Assembly: GCA_900768265.1 (NCBI GenBank)
Contig: CAAGCF010000031.1
Coordinates: 1 to 55,850 of the forward strand
DNA length: 55,850 bases
Reading direction: 5' to 3'
Origin: an uncultured Collinsella sp.
Lineage (GTDB): Bacteria > Actinomycetota > Coriobacteriia > Coriobacteriales > Coriobacteriaceae
A model generated the notes under the pieces. The model was not told where the DNA came from, made no database searches, and saw only the letters and a list, made by a program, of their open reading frames with translations. This document shows, piece after piece, positions 35,898 through 44,385 of the stretch. The translations under genes and the position numbers were made by a program. Position 1 is the stretch's first letter. The number at the start of each line of letters is the position of its first letter.

Positions 35898-35898
35898 A

Positions 35899-36561
35899 TT
35901 ACCACCCGGCGCGGTCCCATACGTCCCAAATCTGCGACGTTGTCTGAAGCACTTCTTCCCCCAAATCGAGTCCCACCGCGGCAGCCATCTGCGCCAAACA
36001 TTGAGCGCGAGCGAGCATTCGATCCTTGGTCTCAAGCGGACGGAACAGCGGCAGCAGCCAAAGATTCGCCAACAACGATACGGCCTCCGCCGCTTCACGC
36101 GGGCATTCGCACACAATGGATCCGTCGGCGATGCCCTCCTCGATCACCGGCAAGAGATAGCCATCGGCAGACTCGTTAAACGAGCCCTGGTACTGCATCG
36201 CCAGAAGACGCGAGCTTTTTACCGGATCTGCTGCAGGACGCATACGTGCCCATAGCTCAATTTGCGGAACAACGGACTCGGGAGCGTAAAGCCTTTTTAG
36301 CTTTTGGGCGCCGGTCATATTACCGACGCCAAGCATCGAGCGGCGGTGCTCGACAATCGGAGTCATCGCCCGATCAAACGCGGCGTTGAAAATCTCTTCT
36401 TTGCTCTTGAAGTGATGATAGACAGCGCCCTTGGTCATGCCATCGAGACGGTCAACGATATCTTGAATGCTCGTCCCCTCATAACCCTGTGCACAGAATA
36501 GCTCCAGTGCCGCGTCGAGAATCTTCGCGACCGTCTCCTCGGGATATTTATTGCGACCCAT
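35899..36561 (-). CDS. TetR-family regulator of the MFS transporter
   Basis: A 220-residue TetR protein. The helix-turn-helix lies at about residues 20-50 (GTSIQDIVDRLDGMTKGAVYHHFKSKEEIFNAAFDRA). The C-terminal domain is likely to bind the ligand. The start at 36561 (MGRNKYPEET) was chosen by family length; an upstream frame adds 12 odd residues. It is transcribed toward the MFS gene and is probably its repressor, given the shared operators. Confidence 0.9.
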   Translation of the reverse strand: MGRNKYPEETVAKILDAALELFCAQGYEGTSIQDIVDRLDGMTKGAVYHHFKSKEEIFNAAFDRAMTPIVEHRRSMLGVGNMTGAQKLKRLYAPESVVPQIELWARMRPAADPVKSSRLLAMQYQGSFNESADGYLLPVIEEGIADGSIVCECPREAAEAVSLLANLWLLPLFRPLETKDRMLARAQCLAQMAAAVGLDLGEEVLQTTSQIWDVWDRAGW

Positions 36562-36635
36562 AATCCGCCCATCCGCAACGCAAGTCTTGTGCCTCATTGC
36601 AGCATTTTAACGTTGCGGATGGCAGGCGGTCGATT

Positions 36636-36974
36636 CTACACCGCGGCGGGGCCGTGTTCGCCGGTGCGAATGCGGATGACTTCTTCGACCGGCTCGACCC
36701 AAATCTTGCCGTCTCCGACGGCGCCGGTGCGGGCGGCATTGCAGATGATGTCGACAATGCCGTCAACGTGCTCATCAGCGCAGATGAGGGTGAACTGCAC
36801 CTTGGGGATGGTATTGACGAGCAACTCGTTGCCGCGCACGTATTCCTTCCAGCCATGCTGTGCGCCGCAGCCCTGCACCTGGTTGATAGTCATGCCGCGA
36901 ACATCGGCAGCAAACAGCGCATCTTTGAGAACCTCAAGCTTTTCCTGACGGACGATAGCCGTAATCTTTTTCAT
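36636..36974 (-). CDS. glnB: PII nitrogen regulatory protein (GlnB/GlnK family)
   Basis: A 112-residue PII protein that senses ATP/ADP and 2-oxoglutarate and controls the ammonium channel. The N-terminus MKKITAIVRQEKLEVLKDAL and the C-terminal GDGKIWVEPVEEVIRIRTGEHGPAAV are typical. The T-loop reads GWKEYVRGNELLVNTIPK, so position 51, the Tyr uridylylated in proteobacteria, is Leu, with Tyr45 and Val46 beside it. Regulation by covalent modification at Tyr51 is therefore not possible. It follows amtB on the same strand, so the two act together. GAGAGG precedes the start. Confidence 0.95.
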   Translation of the reverse strand: MKKITAIVRQEKLEVLKDALFAADVRGMTINQVQGCGAQHGWKEYVRGNELLVNTIPKVQFTLICADEHVDGIVDIICNAARTGAVGDGKIWVEPVEEVIRIRTGEHGPAAV

Positions 36975-37077
36975 AGTAAATTCCTCTCAATAATCAACGT
37001 ATCCCTTTACATGAGACGCGGGTTTCCCAGGTGCCGCAAACCAACCTCAGAAATCAAAAAGTTCAACTGACTGGTCT

Positions 37078-37185
37078 TAGCAGGTTTCCCAAGTGCCGCA
37101 GATTGCCGTGAAAGAGGAGCGAAGCGTACTTAAGTACGTGAGCGACGATTGAACGGCAAGGTGCGGTGCTTGGGGAAGCTGCTAA
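37078..37185. repeat. Imperfect palindromic repeat between amtB and glnB
   Basis: 33-bp inverted arms (37078-37110 and 37153-37185, 6-7 mismatches) flank a centre containing the perfect palindrome CGTACTTAAGTACG (37125-37138). The right arm overlaps the amtB stop codon. A partial direct copy of the left arm (GGTTTCCCAGGTGCCGCA) lies at 37021-37038. Confidence 0.7.
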
Positions 37186-38459
37186 TCAAGTCCGGAGAAA
37201 GAAGGATACGCGCTCTCACCGTGTTGACTCGCATCCAGGCCCAGCGCCTCGTCGGCCTCGTCCACGCGCAGGCTACCGTGGAACAGCGCCTTGACCACCG
37301 CGGCGATTACCAAGTCGAGCACCAGCACAATGGCGACCGTCACCACAATACCCAGGATCTGCGAGATGAGCAGCGACACGTCGCCCGTGTAGAACAGGCC
37401 ACCCTTACCGGTCCACGAGAGCTCCGGCACGCAAAACAGACCCGTGAGCACGCCACCCAAGATGCCGCCAATGCCGTGGCAGCCAAACGCGTCGAGCGCG
37501 TCGTCGTAGCCGAACTTGGTCTTAAGATGGCTGATGGCCAGGTAGCAGACGGGCGATACGATCAGGCCCATGACCAGCGCCGCCCACGGCTCGACAAAGC
37601 CCGCACCCGGCGTAACCACCACAAGGCCCGCAACCAAACCGGTGCTAGCACCCACCAGCGTGGGACGACCGGTGTGCACGCGCTCGACGGCAAGCCACGA
37701 GACCATGCCCGCCGCGCTGGCCGTCACGGTGTTGAGGATGGCGAGCGCCGCCACGGCGTCGGCCTTAAACTCGCTGCCGCCGTTAAATCCAAACCAGCCA
37801 AACCAAAGCAGGCCGGCGCCCAGCGCCACAAACGGCACGTTATGCGGACGATAGCTCACCATGCCAAAACCGCGACGACGACCGAGCATTAAGCAGAGAA
37901 TCAGGCCCGTAAGACCGGACGAAATGTGCACCACGTCGCCGCCGGCAAAGTCGAGCGCGCCGATGATGTCGCCGATAAAGGAGCCCTCGCCGCCCCAAAC
38001 CATGTGGGCGAGCGGCGCATAGACCACAAGCAGCCAAATGCCCAGGAAGGCCGTCATAGCACCAAACTTAACGCGTCCGGCCAGGCTGCCCGTAACGATA
38101 GCGGCGGTGATCATGGCAAACGCCATCTGGAAGGCGATGTTGATGATCTGAGGGTAGACGGCACCATCCGCAGCATTGCCCTCGGCCGCCTGCAGCACCT
38201 GGTTGAGCACCGGCAGGCACAGCAGCTGGTCAAAGCCGCCAATAAACGGGCTAGAACCGTCGCCACCGTAGGCCAGCGACCAGCCGGCAACAATCCACAG
38301 CACACCAACCAGGCCAATGGCGCCAAAGCACATAAGCATGGTGTTGATGACATTTTTGCGCCTGGACAGGCCGCCATAGAAAACCGCCAGACCCGGTGTC
38401 ATTAAAAACACGAGCATGGTGCAGATGAGCATAAACGTTGTCGATCCCGTATCGTACAT
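37182..38459 (-). CDS. amtB: Ammonium transporter (Amt family)
   Basis: A 425-residue channel with eleven or so membrane segments. The N-terminal MLVFLMTPGLAVFYGGLSRRKNVIN is typical, and the two pore histidines lie in GGDVVHISSG and DAFGCHGIGG. It takes up ammonium and is gated by the PII protein encoded just downstream. The start at 38459 follows GGGGGAG; an upstream ATG at 38516 is rejected. The amtB-glnB pairing is common in bacteria. Confidence 0.96.
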   Translation of the reverse strand: MYDTGSTTFMLICTMLVFLMTPGLAVFYGGLSRRKNVINTMLMCFGAIGLVGVLWIVAGWSLAYGGDGSSPFIGGFDQLLCLPVLNQVLQAAEGNAADGAVYPQIINIAFQMAFAMITAAIVTGSLAGRVKFGAMTAFLGIWLLVVYAPLAHMVWGGEGSFIGDIIGALDFAGGDVVHISSGLTGLILCLMLGRRRGFGMVSYRPHNVPFVALGAGLLWFGWFGFNGGSEFKADAVAALAILNTVTASAAGMVSWLAVERVHTGRPTLVGASTGLVAGLVVVTPGAGFVEPWAALVMGLIVSPVCYLAISHLKTKFGYDDALDAFGCHGIGGILGGVLTGLFCVPELSWTGKGGLFYTGDVSLLISQILGIVVTVAIVLVLDLVIAAVVKALFHGSLRVDEADEALGLDASQHGESAYPSFSGLD

Positions 38460-38657
38460 TCGCTCCCCCTTGGTCGCATGAACGTTGTCGGCGCCCATAA
38501 TGCGGCCGAGGGGCAACTGGTGTAGACCAGATACGGCGCTGTTAAACGCTGCGTTGTCGAATGGAAACGGTGCCGCAATCTTGGAAACGGCACGGCAACG
38601 GGCGCGAAACGAGCGGGAAATACGCGAGCAAGGGGGCCGCGAGCGTGCCCGCCCCGG

Positions 38658-39677
38658 CTAGCGCCGAAACAGCTCGTGGGCGCGGTCGCGGAGATTAGTT
38701 GCTCGGATGACACCTTCGTAGCGATTGATGCGCAGACGCGGGAAGGCGTTAAAGAAGCGCAGGTCACGACGGCTGAGCGACACACTCGGCACCGGACGGC
38801 TCATGCGCTTGCCGGTACGGAGACGGGTGAGCGACGGACGGGGCACGCTCGGCGCGGCATCGGCCACGCGGCGGGCAGCGAGCGCCAGGCCGCGAGCACC
38901 ATCCGAGATAAACGTCGGCATCGAAGCCTTCTCGCGCAGGGCATCGAGCGCGGCGTCGCCCAGCTCGGCCAGCCAAGCGTTAACGGCGCGACCGCGGATA
39001 TGCGTCTGCGCCACCGAGTCGATCGCCGAATCGGGAATACGTTCGAGCATAGAGTCGGAGGCGTCGGCGAGCGACTCATTGATGCGGTCGGCAAGGTCGG
39101 CCCGGACGCGCTCCAGCTGATCAGACAGACGCCGCCAGCTGGCCAACGAGCACACCGCGTCGACCATCATCGCGACCGCGACGATAAAAGCGGACAGCCG
39201 CACAATCAGCACCGGCAGATGGCCAAGCAGCCCCAGCAATGCCGGCTCCACTAAACGGCAAATGCACAATGCACCCAAGCCAAACGCGCAGGCCCAGTAC
39301 AGGCAGATGCGTCCGTGCAGGTTAAACGGCAGATGCGAGTAATCCCAAAACCGGGCACCCGTCGTTTTTTCCAACAGCACGCCCACGCTATATTCGATCA
39401 CGCTGCATACGAGCGCGGCAGCGACAAACTGGCTCGAGGCGTCTGGGATTCCACGCAGCAGCAACCAGCACGCGATGCCGCCTGCACCGTAGATGGGACA
39501 ACACGGCCCTAGCAAAAAGCCGCTGTTGGCAAAGCGTCCGTGGTTGAGCATGGCGCAGACTGTCGACTCCCATACCCAGCCGCAAAAACCGTAGAAGGCA
39601 AACGAGAGTACCAGCGCCGAGAGCGGACAGGCGGCAAGCGTCGCGCCGCCAAATGCCATGTCGATCGCGGTTCCCAC
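38658..39677 (-). CDS. CmpB-like putative ABC-transporter membrane protein
   Basis: A 339-residue membrane protein. Its N-terminal half matches the CmpB-type family (FYGFCGWVWESTVCAMLNHGRFANSGFLLGPCCPIYG, LLEKTTGARFWDYSHLPFNLHGRICLYW), with about five hydrophobic segments. The C-terminal 160 residues are hydrophilic and Arg-rich, beyond the family's usual end. The family is called an ABC permease on weak grounds. The GTG at 39677 begins 3 bp after the stop of the upstream HD gene, so the two are coupled. Confidence 0.82.
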   Translation of the reverse strand: MGTAIDMAFGGATLAACPLSALVLSFAFYGFCGWVWESTVCAMLNHGRFANSGFLLGPCCPIYGAGGIACWLLLRGIPDASSQFVAAALVCSVIEYSVGVLLEKTTGARFWDYSHLPFNLHGRICLYWACAFGLGALCICRLVEPALLGLLGHLPVLIVRLSAFIVAVAMMVDAVCSLASWRRLSDQLERVRADLADRINESLADASDSMLERIPDSAIDSVAQTHIRGRAVNAWLAELGDAALDALREKASMPTFISDGARGLALAARRVADAAPSVPRPSLTRLRTGKRMSRPVPSVSLSRRDLRFFNAFPRLRINRYEGVIRATNLRDRAHELFRR

Positions 39678-39680
39678 CGT

Positions 39681-40238
39681 CTACCCACTCCTCTTTTCGT
39701 TCGATTCTTTGTTCGAGCCGTCACTCGAGCCCTCGTTCAAATCGTTCGCGCCGCCTTTGCGCGGCAGACGGCCGGCAATCGTCTCGCGCAGCGCGCACCA
39801 TTTATCCGCCAGGCACACAATCCATGCCTCGCGACACGTCGGCGGCACCGGTACCAGCGGAAACATATGCCGTACGATAATATTCCGCTCGCGCGGCGTC
39901 AGCTCAAAATCTTCCTCCGCACGCGCCAAGGCAAAAAACGGGTGGCGAAAGCCATGCAGCCGATGGCTTGGGTCGGGATCGTGCCAGTCATAGAGAAAGT
40001 AATCGTGCAGCAGGGCCCCGCGCAGCAGCGACAAGCGGTCGACGGAGATACCGACGCGGCCCAGGCGCTCGGCAAAGGACAGACTTGCCCGCGCCACCGA
40101 GGTCACATGCGTATACACCGTCACATCGCCATGCTGGATAAACTCGCGCGTCAGGTCCAGACGGCCCGCCTGTGCCAGTTGACGGGCAGCATGGTCTACT
40201 TCGCACGCGATTTTCTCGGCACGAACGGTATCGGACAT
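39681..40238 (-). CDS. HD-domain phosphohydrolase
   Basis: A 185-residue soluble protein with an HD metal site. The His is in THVTSVARASLSFAERLG and the His-Asp is in LRGALLHDYFLYDWHD. The family includes nucleotide phosphohydrolases. The C-terminus (NEGSSDGSNKESNEKRSG) is low-complexity. The ATG at 40238 follows AAGGAGG; a longer frame to 40283 is rejected. It forms a unit with the CmpB-like gene and is divergent from dxs. Confidence 0.87.
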   Translation of the reverse strand: MSDTVRAEKIACEVDHAARQLAQAGRLDLTREFIQHGDVTVYTHVTSVARASLSFAERLGRVGISVDRLSLLRGALLHDYFLYDWHDPDPSHRLHGFRHPFFALARAEEDFELTPRERNIIVRHMFPLVPVPPTCREAWIVCLADKWCALRETIAGRLPRKGGANDLNEGSSDGSNKESNEKRSG

Positions 40239-40466
40239 GCGGCCTCCTTCCGGCGGCGCTCGGCGGCAAGCCACAGCCTGCACGCAATGAATAAAATCAT
40301 CATGGAACTTATCAGTATGGCATCGGACAAAACGTTTTGCCCCACCAGTTGGCGAATTACCGCGCCGCCGTCACATATCAAACGCCAAAATGTGCGAGAC
40401 TGTCTTGTGCAATTGTGCCGGCCGAGGGAGTGCCGGCGCACGATTCGCATGGAGTAACCCACAACG

Positions 40467-42248
40467 ATGCTGCTTACGCAAACGACAACGCCCGAGGACG
40501 TCAAGGCTCTCGATCGCGCCGAGCTTCCGCTGCTCTGCGGCGAGATCCGCCACGCCATCCTCGAAAGCTCCGCCGCCGTCGGCGGGCACGTTGCCCCCAA
40601 CCTGGGCGTCGTTGAGCTTACGGTTGCGCTTCATCGCGTGTTTAACTCCCCCACCGACAAAATTGTCTTTGACGTGTCGCACCAGACCTATGCCCACAAG
40701 GCGCTGACTGGGCGCGCGTACACTTATATCGACCCGGCACGCTACGGCGAGGCCTCTGGCTTTGCCAATCCCGACGAGTCCGAACACGACCTGTTCGCCA
40801 TGGGCCACACCTCCACATCGGTGAGCCTGGGCTGCGGCCTTGCCCACGCGCGCGACCTGGCGGGCGACAGCTACAACGTCATTACCATCATTGGCGACGG
40901 TTCGCTTTCGGGCGGTCTGGCGTTTGAGGGCTTTAACAATGCCGCCGAGCTCGACAGCAACTTGATCATCGTCGTCAACGATAACGACCAGTCCATCGCC
41001 GAAAACCACGGTGGCCTGTATCGCAATCTGGCCGAGCTGCGCGCCAGCAACGGCACCTGCGAGCGCAACGTTTTCCGCGCGATGGGGCTCGACTACCGCT
41101 ATCTGGACACCGGCAACGATGTGTTGGCCCTAGTCGACGCGCTGCAGGAGCTGCGCGATATCGATCATCCCATCGTGCTGCACGTCTCCACCGCCAAGGG
41201 TAAGGGCTTTGAGCCGGCCCAGAGCGACCCCGAGCGCTGGCATCATGTGGGTCCGTTTGACATGGCGACTGGGCGCAAGCTCTGCCCGGGCCATCCGAGC
41301 GAGCCTGCGCCGCGCACCTATGCCGACATTACGGGCGAGGCCCTGAGCGCTGCCATAGAGCGCGATCCGCAGGTTGTGGGCATCACGGCCGCAACGCCCT
41401 ACATCATGGGCTTTACGCCCGAGCTTCGCGCCGCGGCAGGCAAGCAGTTTGTTGACGTGGGCATTGCCGAGGAGCACGCCGTGACCTTTGCCACCGCGCT
41501 TGCGCGCTCGGGCGCCAAGCCAGTCTTTGGTGTGTACGGCACGTTTTTGCAGCGCGCCTACGACGAGCTGTGGCACGACCTGTGCCTTAACGACGCCCCG
41601 GCAACCATTTTGGTGTTTGGCGCATCGATCTTTGGCACCACATCCGAGACGCACCTCTCGTTCTTTGATATCTCCATGCTGGGCGGTCTTCCCAACATGC
41701 GCTACCTGGCACCGGCCTGCATGGAGGAATATCTGTCCATGCTAAGCTGGTCGCTCGACCACCGCGAGCATCCCGTGGCGATTCGTGTGCCTGGTATTGG
41801 CCTGGTAAGCCGTCCCGATCTGGCACCCGCCGAAGACACCGACTACAGCGGCGTTCGCTACAACGTGGTGCGCCAGGGTCGCGACGTTGCTGTGCTCGCG
41901 CTTGGCGATTTCTTTGAGCTGGGCGAGCGCGTGGCAAACCGCTTGGCCGCCGAGTACGGCATCGAGGCCACGCTCGTCAACCCGCGCTACGCAACTGAGC
42001 TCGACCGCGAGTTCCTCGACAGCCTTGCCGCCGAGCATCGCGTTGTCGTCACCCTCGAGGACGGCATCTTGGACGGCGGCTGGGGCGAGCGCGTGGCATG
42101 TTATCTGGCATGCACGCCGTTGCGCACGCGCACCTTCGGCATCGCTAAGGGCTTCCCCGACCGCTACGACCCCAACGAACTGCTCGCTCAGAACGGCATG
42201 ACAGTCGAGAACATGGCCGCCGAAGCCGTAAGGCTACTTAACGAGTAA
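40467..42248 (+). CDS. dxs: 1-deoxy-D-xylulose-5-phosphate synthase
   Basis: A 593-residue thiamine-diphosphate enzyme that joins pyruvate and glyceraldehyde 3-phosphate in isoprenoid synthesis. It shows GHVAPNLGVVELTVALHRVF, FDVSHQTYAHKALTGR, GHTSTSVSLGCGLA, and the TPP motif GDGSLSGGLAFEGFNNAAELDSNLIIVVNDND. The EEHA motif (DVGIAEEHAVTFA) holds the catalytic Glu. It is about 30-40 residues shorter than most DXS proteins, and the C-terminal VTLEDGILDGGWGERV departs from the usual VEENV pattern. GGAGTAA supports the start. A terminator follows. Confidence 0.88.
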   Translation: MLLTQTTTPEDVKALDRAELPLLCGEIRHAILESSAAVGGHVAPNLGVVELTVALHRVFNSPTDKIVFDVSHQTYAHKALTGRAYTYIDPARYGEASGFANPDESEHDLFAMGHTSTSVSLGCGLAHARDLAGDSYNVITIIGDGSLSGGLAFEGFNNAAELDSNLIIVVNDNDQSIAENHGGLYRNLAELRASNGTCERNVFRAMGLDYRYLDTGNDVLALVDALQELRDIDHPIVLHVSTAKGKGFEPAQSDPERWHHVGPFDMATGRKLCPGHPSEPAPRTYADITGEALSAAIERDPQVVGITAATPYIMGFTPELRAAAGKQFVDVGIAEEHAVTFATALARSGAKPVFGVYGTFLQRAYDELWHDLCLNDAPATILVFGASIFGTTSETHLSFFDISMLGGLPNMRYLAPACMEEYLSMLSWSLDHREHPVAIRVPGIGLVSRPDLAPAEDTDYSGVRYNVVRQGRDVAVLALGDFFELGERVANRLAAEYGIEATLVNPRYATELDREFLDSLAAEHRVVVTLEDGILDGGWGERVACYLACTPLRTRTFGIAKGFPDRYDPNELLAQNGMTVENMAAEAVRLLNE

Positions 42249-42284
42249 AAAACCTCCGCAAGGGAAGCACCCCTGCGGAGGTTT
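42249..42284 (+). terminator. Terminator of dxs
   Basis: AAACCTCCGCAAGG and CCCTGCGGAGGTTT pair, followed by a T-rich stretch (TATATTTT). Confidence 0.85.
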
Positions 42285-42442
42285 ATATTTTCGCGACGCG
42301 AAAAACGAATAATCGTTCATACGCGATCTCCTTACTTATATATATATGTCGCGTTGCCGCCATTATAACGACCGCCGCGAGCGGCCACGCCGACCGCAAA
42401 ACGTCATCTCAGCAGCAATAACCGACATTTTCCCAGATAAAA

Positions 42443-42475
42443 CCTACCAAAATAAACCTGTCCCTTTTTGGTAGG
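42443..42475. repeat. Constant-loop hairpin before the amino-acid ABC transporter
   Basis: CCTACCAAAA (42443-42452) and TTTTGGTAGG (42466-42475) enclose TAAACCTGTCCCT. It is almost the same as the copy at 12686-12722, about 30 kb away, but it does not touch a stop codon. It lies in the 343-bp gap 42249-42591, which otherwise holds the dxs terminator and a promoter. Confidence 0.75.
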
Positions 42476-42518
42476 AAGAATTACCCATAAGGTAAGTATG
42501 TTTCTGAGTTATTTCGTG

Positions 42519-42548
42519 TTGACCCATTTGAGCGCGATAGGGTATAAC
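42519..42548 (+). promoter_or_regulatory. Sigma-70-type promoter of the amino-acid ABC operon
   Basis: TTGACC (42519-42524), an 18-base spacer and TATAAC (42543-42548), 44 bp before the start codon. Confidence 0.65.
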
Positions 42549-42591
42549 TCTACTCAACCGCTAGGGATTTTATTGAGAAAGGTGTTCTCCT

Positions 42592-43587
42592 ATGAGCAAG
42601 AACCTCTCCCAGCAGGTCGTTCTCGACCGCCGCGGCTTCGTTGCCGCCACCTTCGCAACCGTCGCCGGCCTCGGTCTTGCCGGCTGCTCCGACACCAGCG
42701 CCGAGGCCGACAAGGGTTCCGCCGCCGGCTCCTCCAAGAGCTCCGAAGATACCGAGGCTTCCACCACGCTCGACGCCAAGGCGTTCGACAAGCTCGTCGA
42801 CAACGGCCCCAAGGCCGATGACGATGCCATCGCCGCCAGCACCTGGGCTACGGCCGTCAAGGACGCCGGCGTCTTTAAGATCGGTGGCGTTCAGACCTCT
42901 ACGCTTTTCTCCCTCCTCAACGAGAAAGACGGTCAGACCCGTGGCTTCGATGCCGGCATCGCGCAGCTTCTGTCCAACTACATTCTGGGCGAGAACAAGG
43001 TCGAGATCACCCAGGTGACCTCGGACACGCGCGAGTCCGTCCTGCAGAACGGCCAGGTCGACGCTGTCTTTGCCACCTACACCATCACCGACGAGCGCAA
43101 GAAGCTCGTCTCCTTCGCCGGCCCCTACTACTACACCCAGCAGGCCATCCTGGTGCTCGCCGATAACGACGACATCAAGAGCGTCGACGACCTGGCCGAC
43201 AAGAACGTCGCCGTCCAGTCCGGCTCCAACGGCCCCGCCATCCTGGAGGAGTTTGCCCCCAAGGCCAGCCAGCAGGAGTTCAAGACCGACGAGGAGGCCC
43301 GTCAGGCACTCCAGCAGGGTCGCGTTGACGCCTACGTCATCGATAACAACATGCAGCAGAGCGCCCTGGTCCGCGAGCCCGGTAAGTACAAGATTGCCGG
43401 TAAGCCCTTCGGCAGCAAGGAGCCCTACGGCATCGGCCTGCCGCTCGATTCCGACGGCGTCGCCTTTGTCAACGACTTCCTTAAGAAGATCGAGGACGAT
43501 GGCACCTGGACCGAACTGTGGCAGATCTGCATTGGCGACCGTACGGGCGACACCAATGTTCCCGAGCTACCCGAGATCGGCGCCTAG
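42592..43587 (+). CDS. Amino-acid ABC transporter substrate-binding lipoprotein
   Basis: A 331-residue binding protein of the polar amino-acid class (SBP_bac_3). The N-terminus has VVLDRRGFVAATFATVAGLGLAGC with the lipid-modified Cys at 32; the DRRGF start suggests Tat export. The binding fold shows GFDAGIAQLLSNYIL and VDAVFATYTITDERKKLVSFAGPYYYTQQAILVLAD. Glutamate, glutamine or aspartate are the likely ligands. It is the first gene of the operon with two permeases and an ATPase. A hairpin at 43676-43701 after the gene may lower downstream expression. Confidence 0.93.
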   Translation: MSKNLSQQVVLDRRGFVAATFATVAGLGLAGCSDTSAEADKGSAAGSSKSSEDTEASTTLDAKAFDKLVDNGPKADDDAIAASTWATAVKDAGVFKIGGVQTSTLFSLLNEKDGQTRGFDAGIAQLLSNYILGENKVEITQVTSDTRESVLQNGQVDAVFATYTITDERKKLVSFAGPYYYTQQAILVLADNDDIKSVDDLADKNVAVQSGSNGPAILEEFAPKASQQEFKTDEEARQALQQGRVDAYVIDNNMQQSALVREPGKYKIAGKPFGSKEPYGIGLPLDSDGVAFVNDFLKKIEDDGTWTELWQICIGDRTGDTNVPELPEIGA

Positions 43588-43675
43588 GCAATACGCCTAG
43601 TAACGGCCGCTACGAAACCTTATGGAAACGCATGATGCGCTTTATTGCGCTAAACTGTTTCCTCACTGAGTTGTC

Positions 43676-43704
43676 GGGGCTTCCGTACACACGGGAGCCC
43701 CTTT
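43676..43704 (+). terminator. Intercistronic hairpin, partial terminator
   Basis: GGGGCTTCCG (43676-43685) pairs with CGGGAGCCCC (43692-43701) with one wobble pair, followed by TTT. It lies between the binding-protein gene and the permease genes, where a leaky stop gives excess binding protein. Confidence 0.6.
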
Positions 43705-43725
43705 CCTTACCGGCGGGAGGTCCGC

Positions 43726-44385
43726 ATGAGTCTCTCCGAGCTCTGGTCGCTCTATGGCCAGAACTATATCGACGCGCTGCTAGCAACCTGGGGTATGACG
43801 CTTGAGTCGTTTGTCATCGCCATGGTGCTGGCCGTCGCCGTCACTGTGATGCGCGTGTCGCCGCTCAAGCCGCTGCGCGTCTTTGGCGACCTGTATGTCC
43901 AAGTCTTCCGTAACATCCCCGGCATCGCGCTGCTCATTATCGTCGTCTACGCGCTGCCGCCGCTCAAGGTCGTCCTGCCCTACCGCACCTGCGTTATCGT
44001 CGCCACGGTGTTGCTGGGCTCGGCATTTGGCTCCGAGAACTTTATGAGCGGCATCAACACCGTCGGTGTCGGCCAGGTGGAAGCCGCCCGCTCGCTGGGC
44101 ATGAGCTTCAGCCGTATCCTCGCCAAGATCGTGATTCCGCAGGCGCTGCGCTCGAGCGTGCTGCCCATGACCAACCTCTTTATCGCCGTCATGCTCACCA
44201 CCGCACTCGGCAGTCAGGTGCCGCTTAAACCGCAGGAGCTCACCGGCGTGGTGAGCTACATCAACACGCGCTCGCTCGGCGGCGTCGCCGCGTTCTTTAT
44301 CTCGGCGCTCGGCTACCTGGGCACGGCCTTTGTGGTGAGCCACATTGGCAACTATATCGATAAGAAGGTGAGGATCCTCCGATGA
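43726..44385 (+). CDS. Polar amino-acid ABC transporter permease (HisM-type) 1
   Basis: A 219-residue membrane protein with about five helices. The conserved EAA loop reads VGQVEAARSLGMSFSRILAKIVIPQALRSSVLP, which docks the ATPase. N-terminal RVFGDLYVQVFRNIPGIALLIIVVY is typical. GGGAGGT precedes the start. Its end overlaps the next gene by 4 bp (ATGA), so the two permeases are coupled and likely form a heterodimer. Confidence 0.94.
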   Translation: MSLSELWSLYGQNYIDALLATWGMTLESFVIAMVLAVAVTVMRVSPLKPLRVFGDLYVQVFRNIPGIALLIIVVYALPPLKVVLPYRTCVIVATVLLGSAFGSENFMSGINTVGVGQVEAARSLGMSFSRILAKIVIPQALRSSVLPMTNLFIAVMLTTALGSQVPLKPQELTGVVSYINTRSLGGVAAFFISALGYLGTAFVVSHIGNYIDKKVRILR

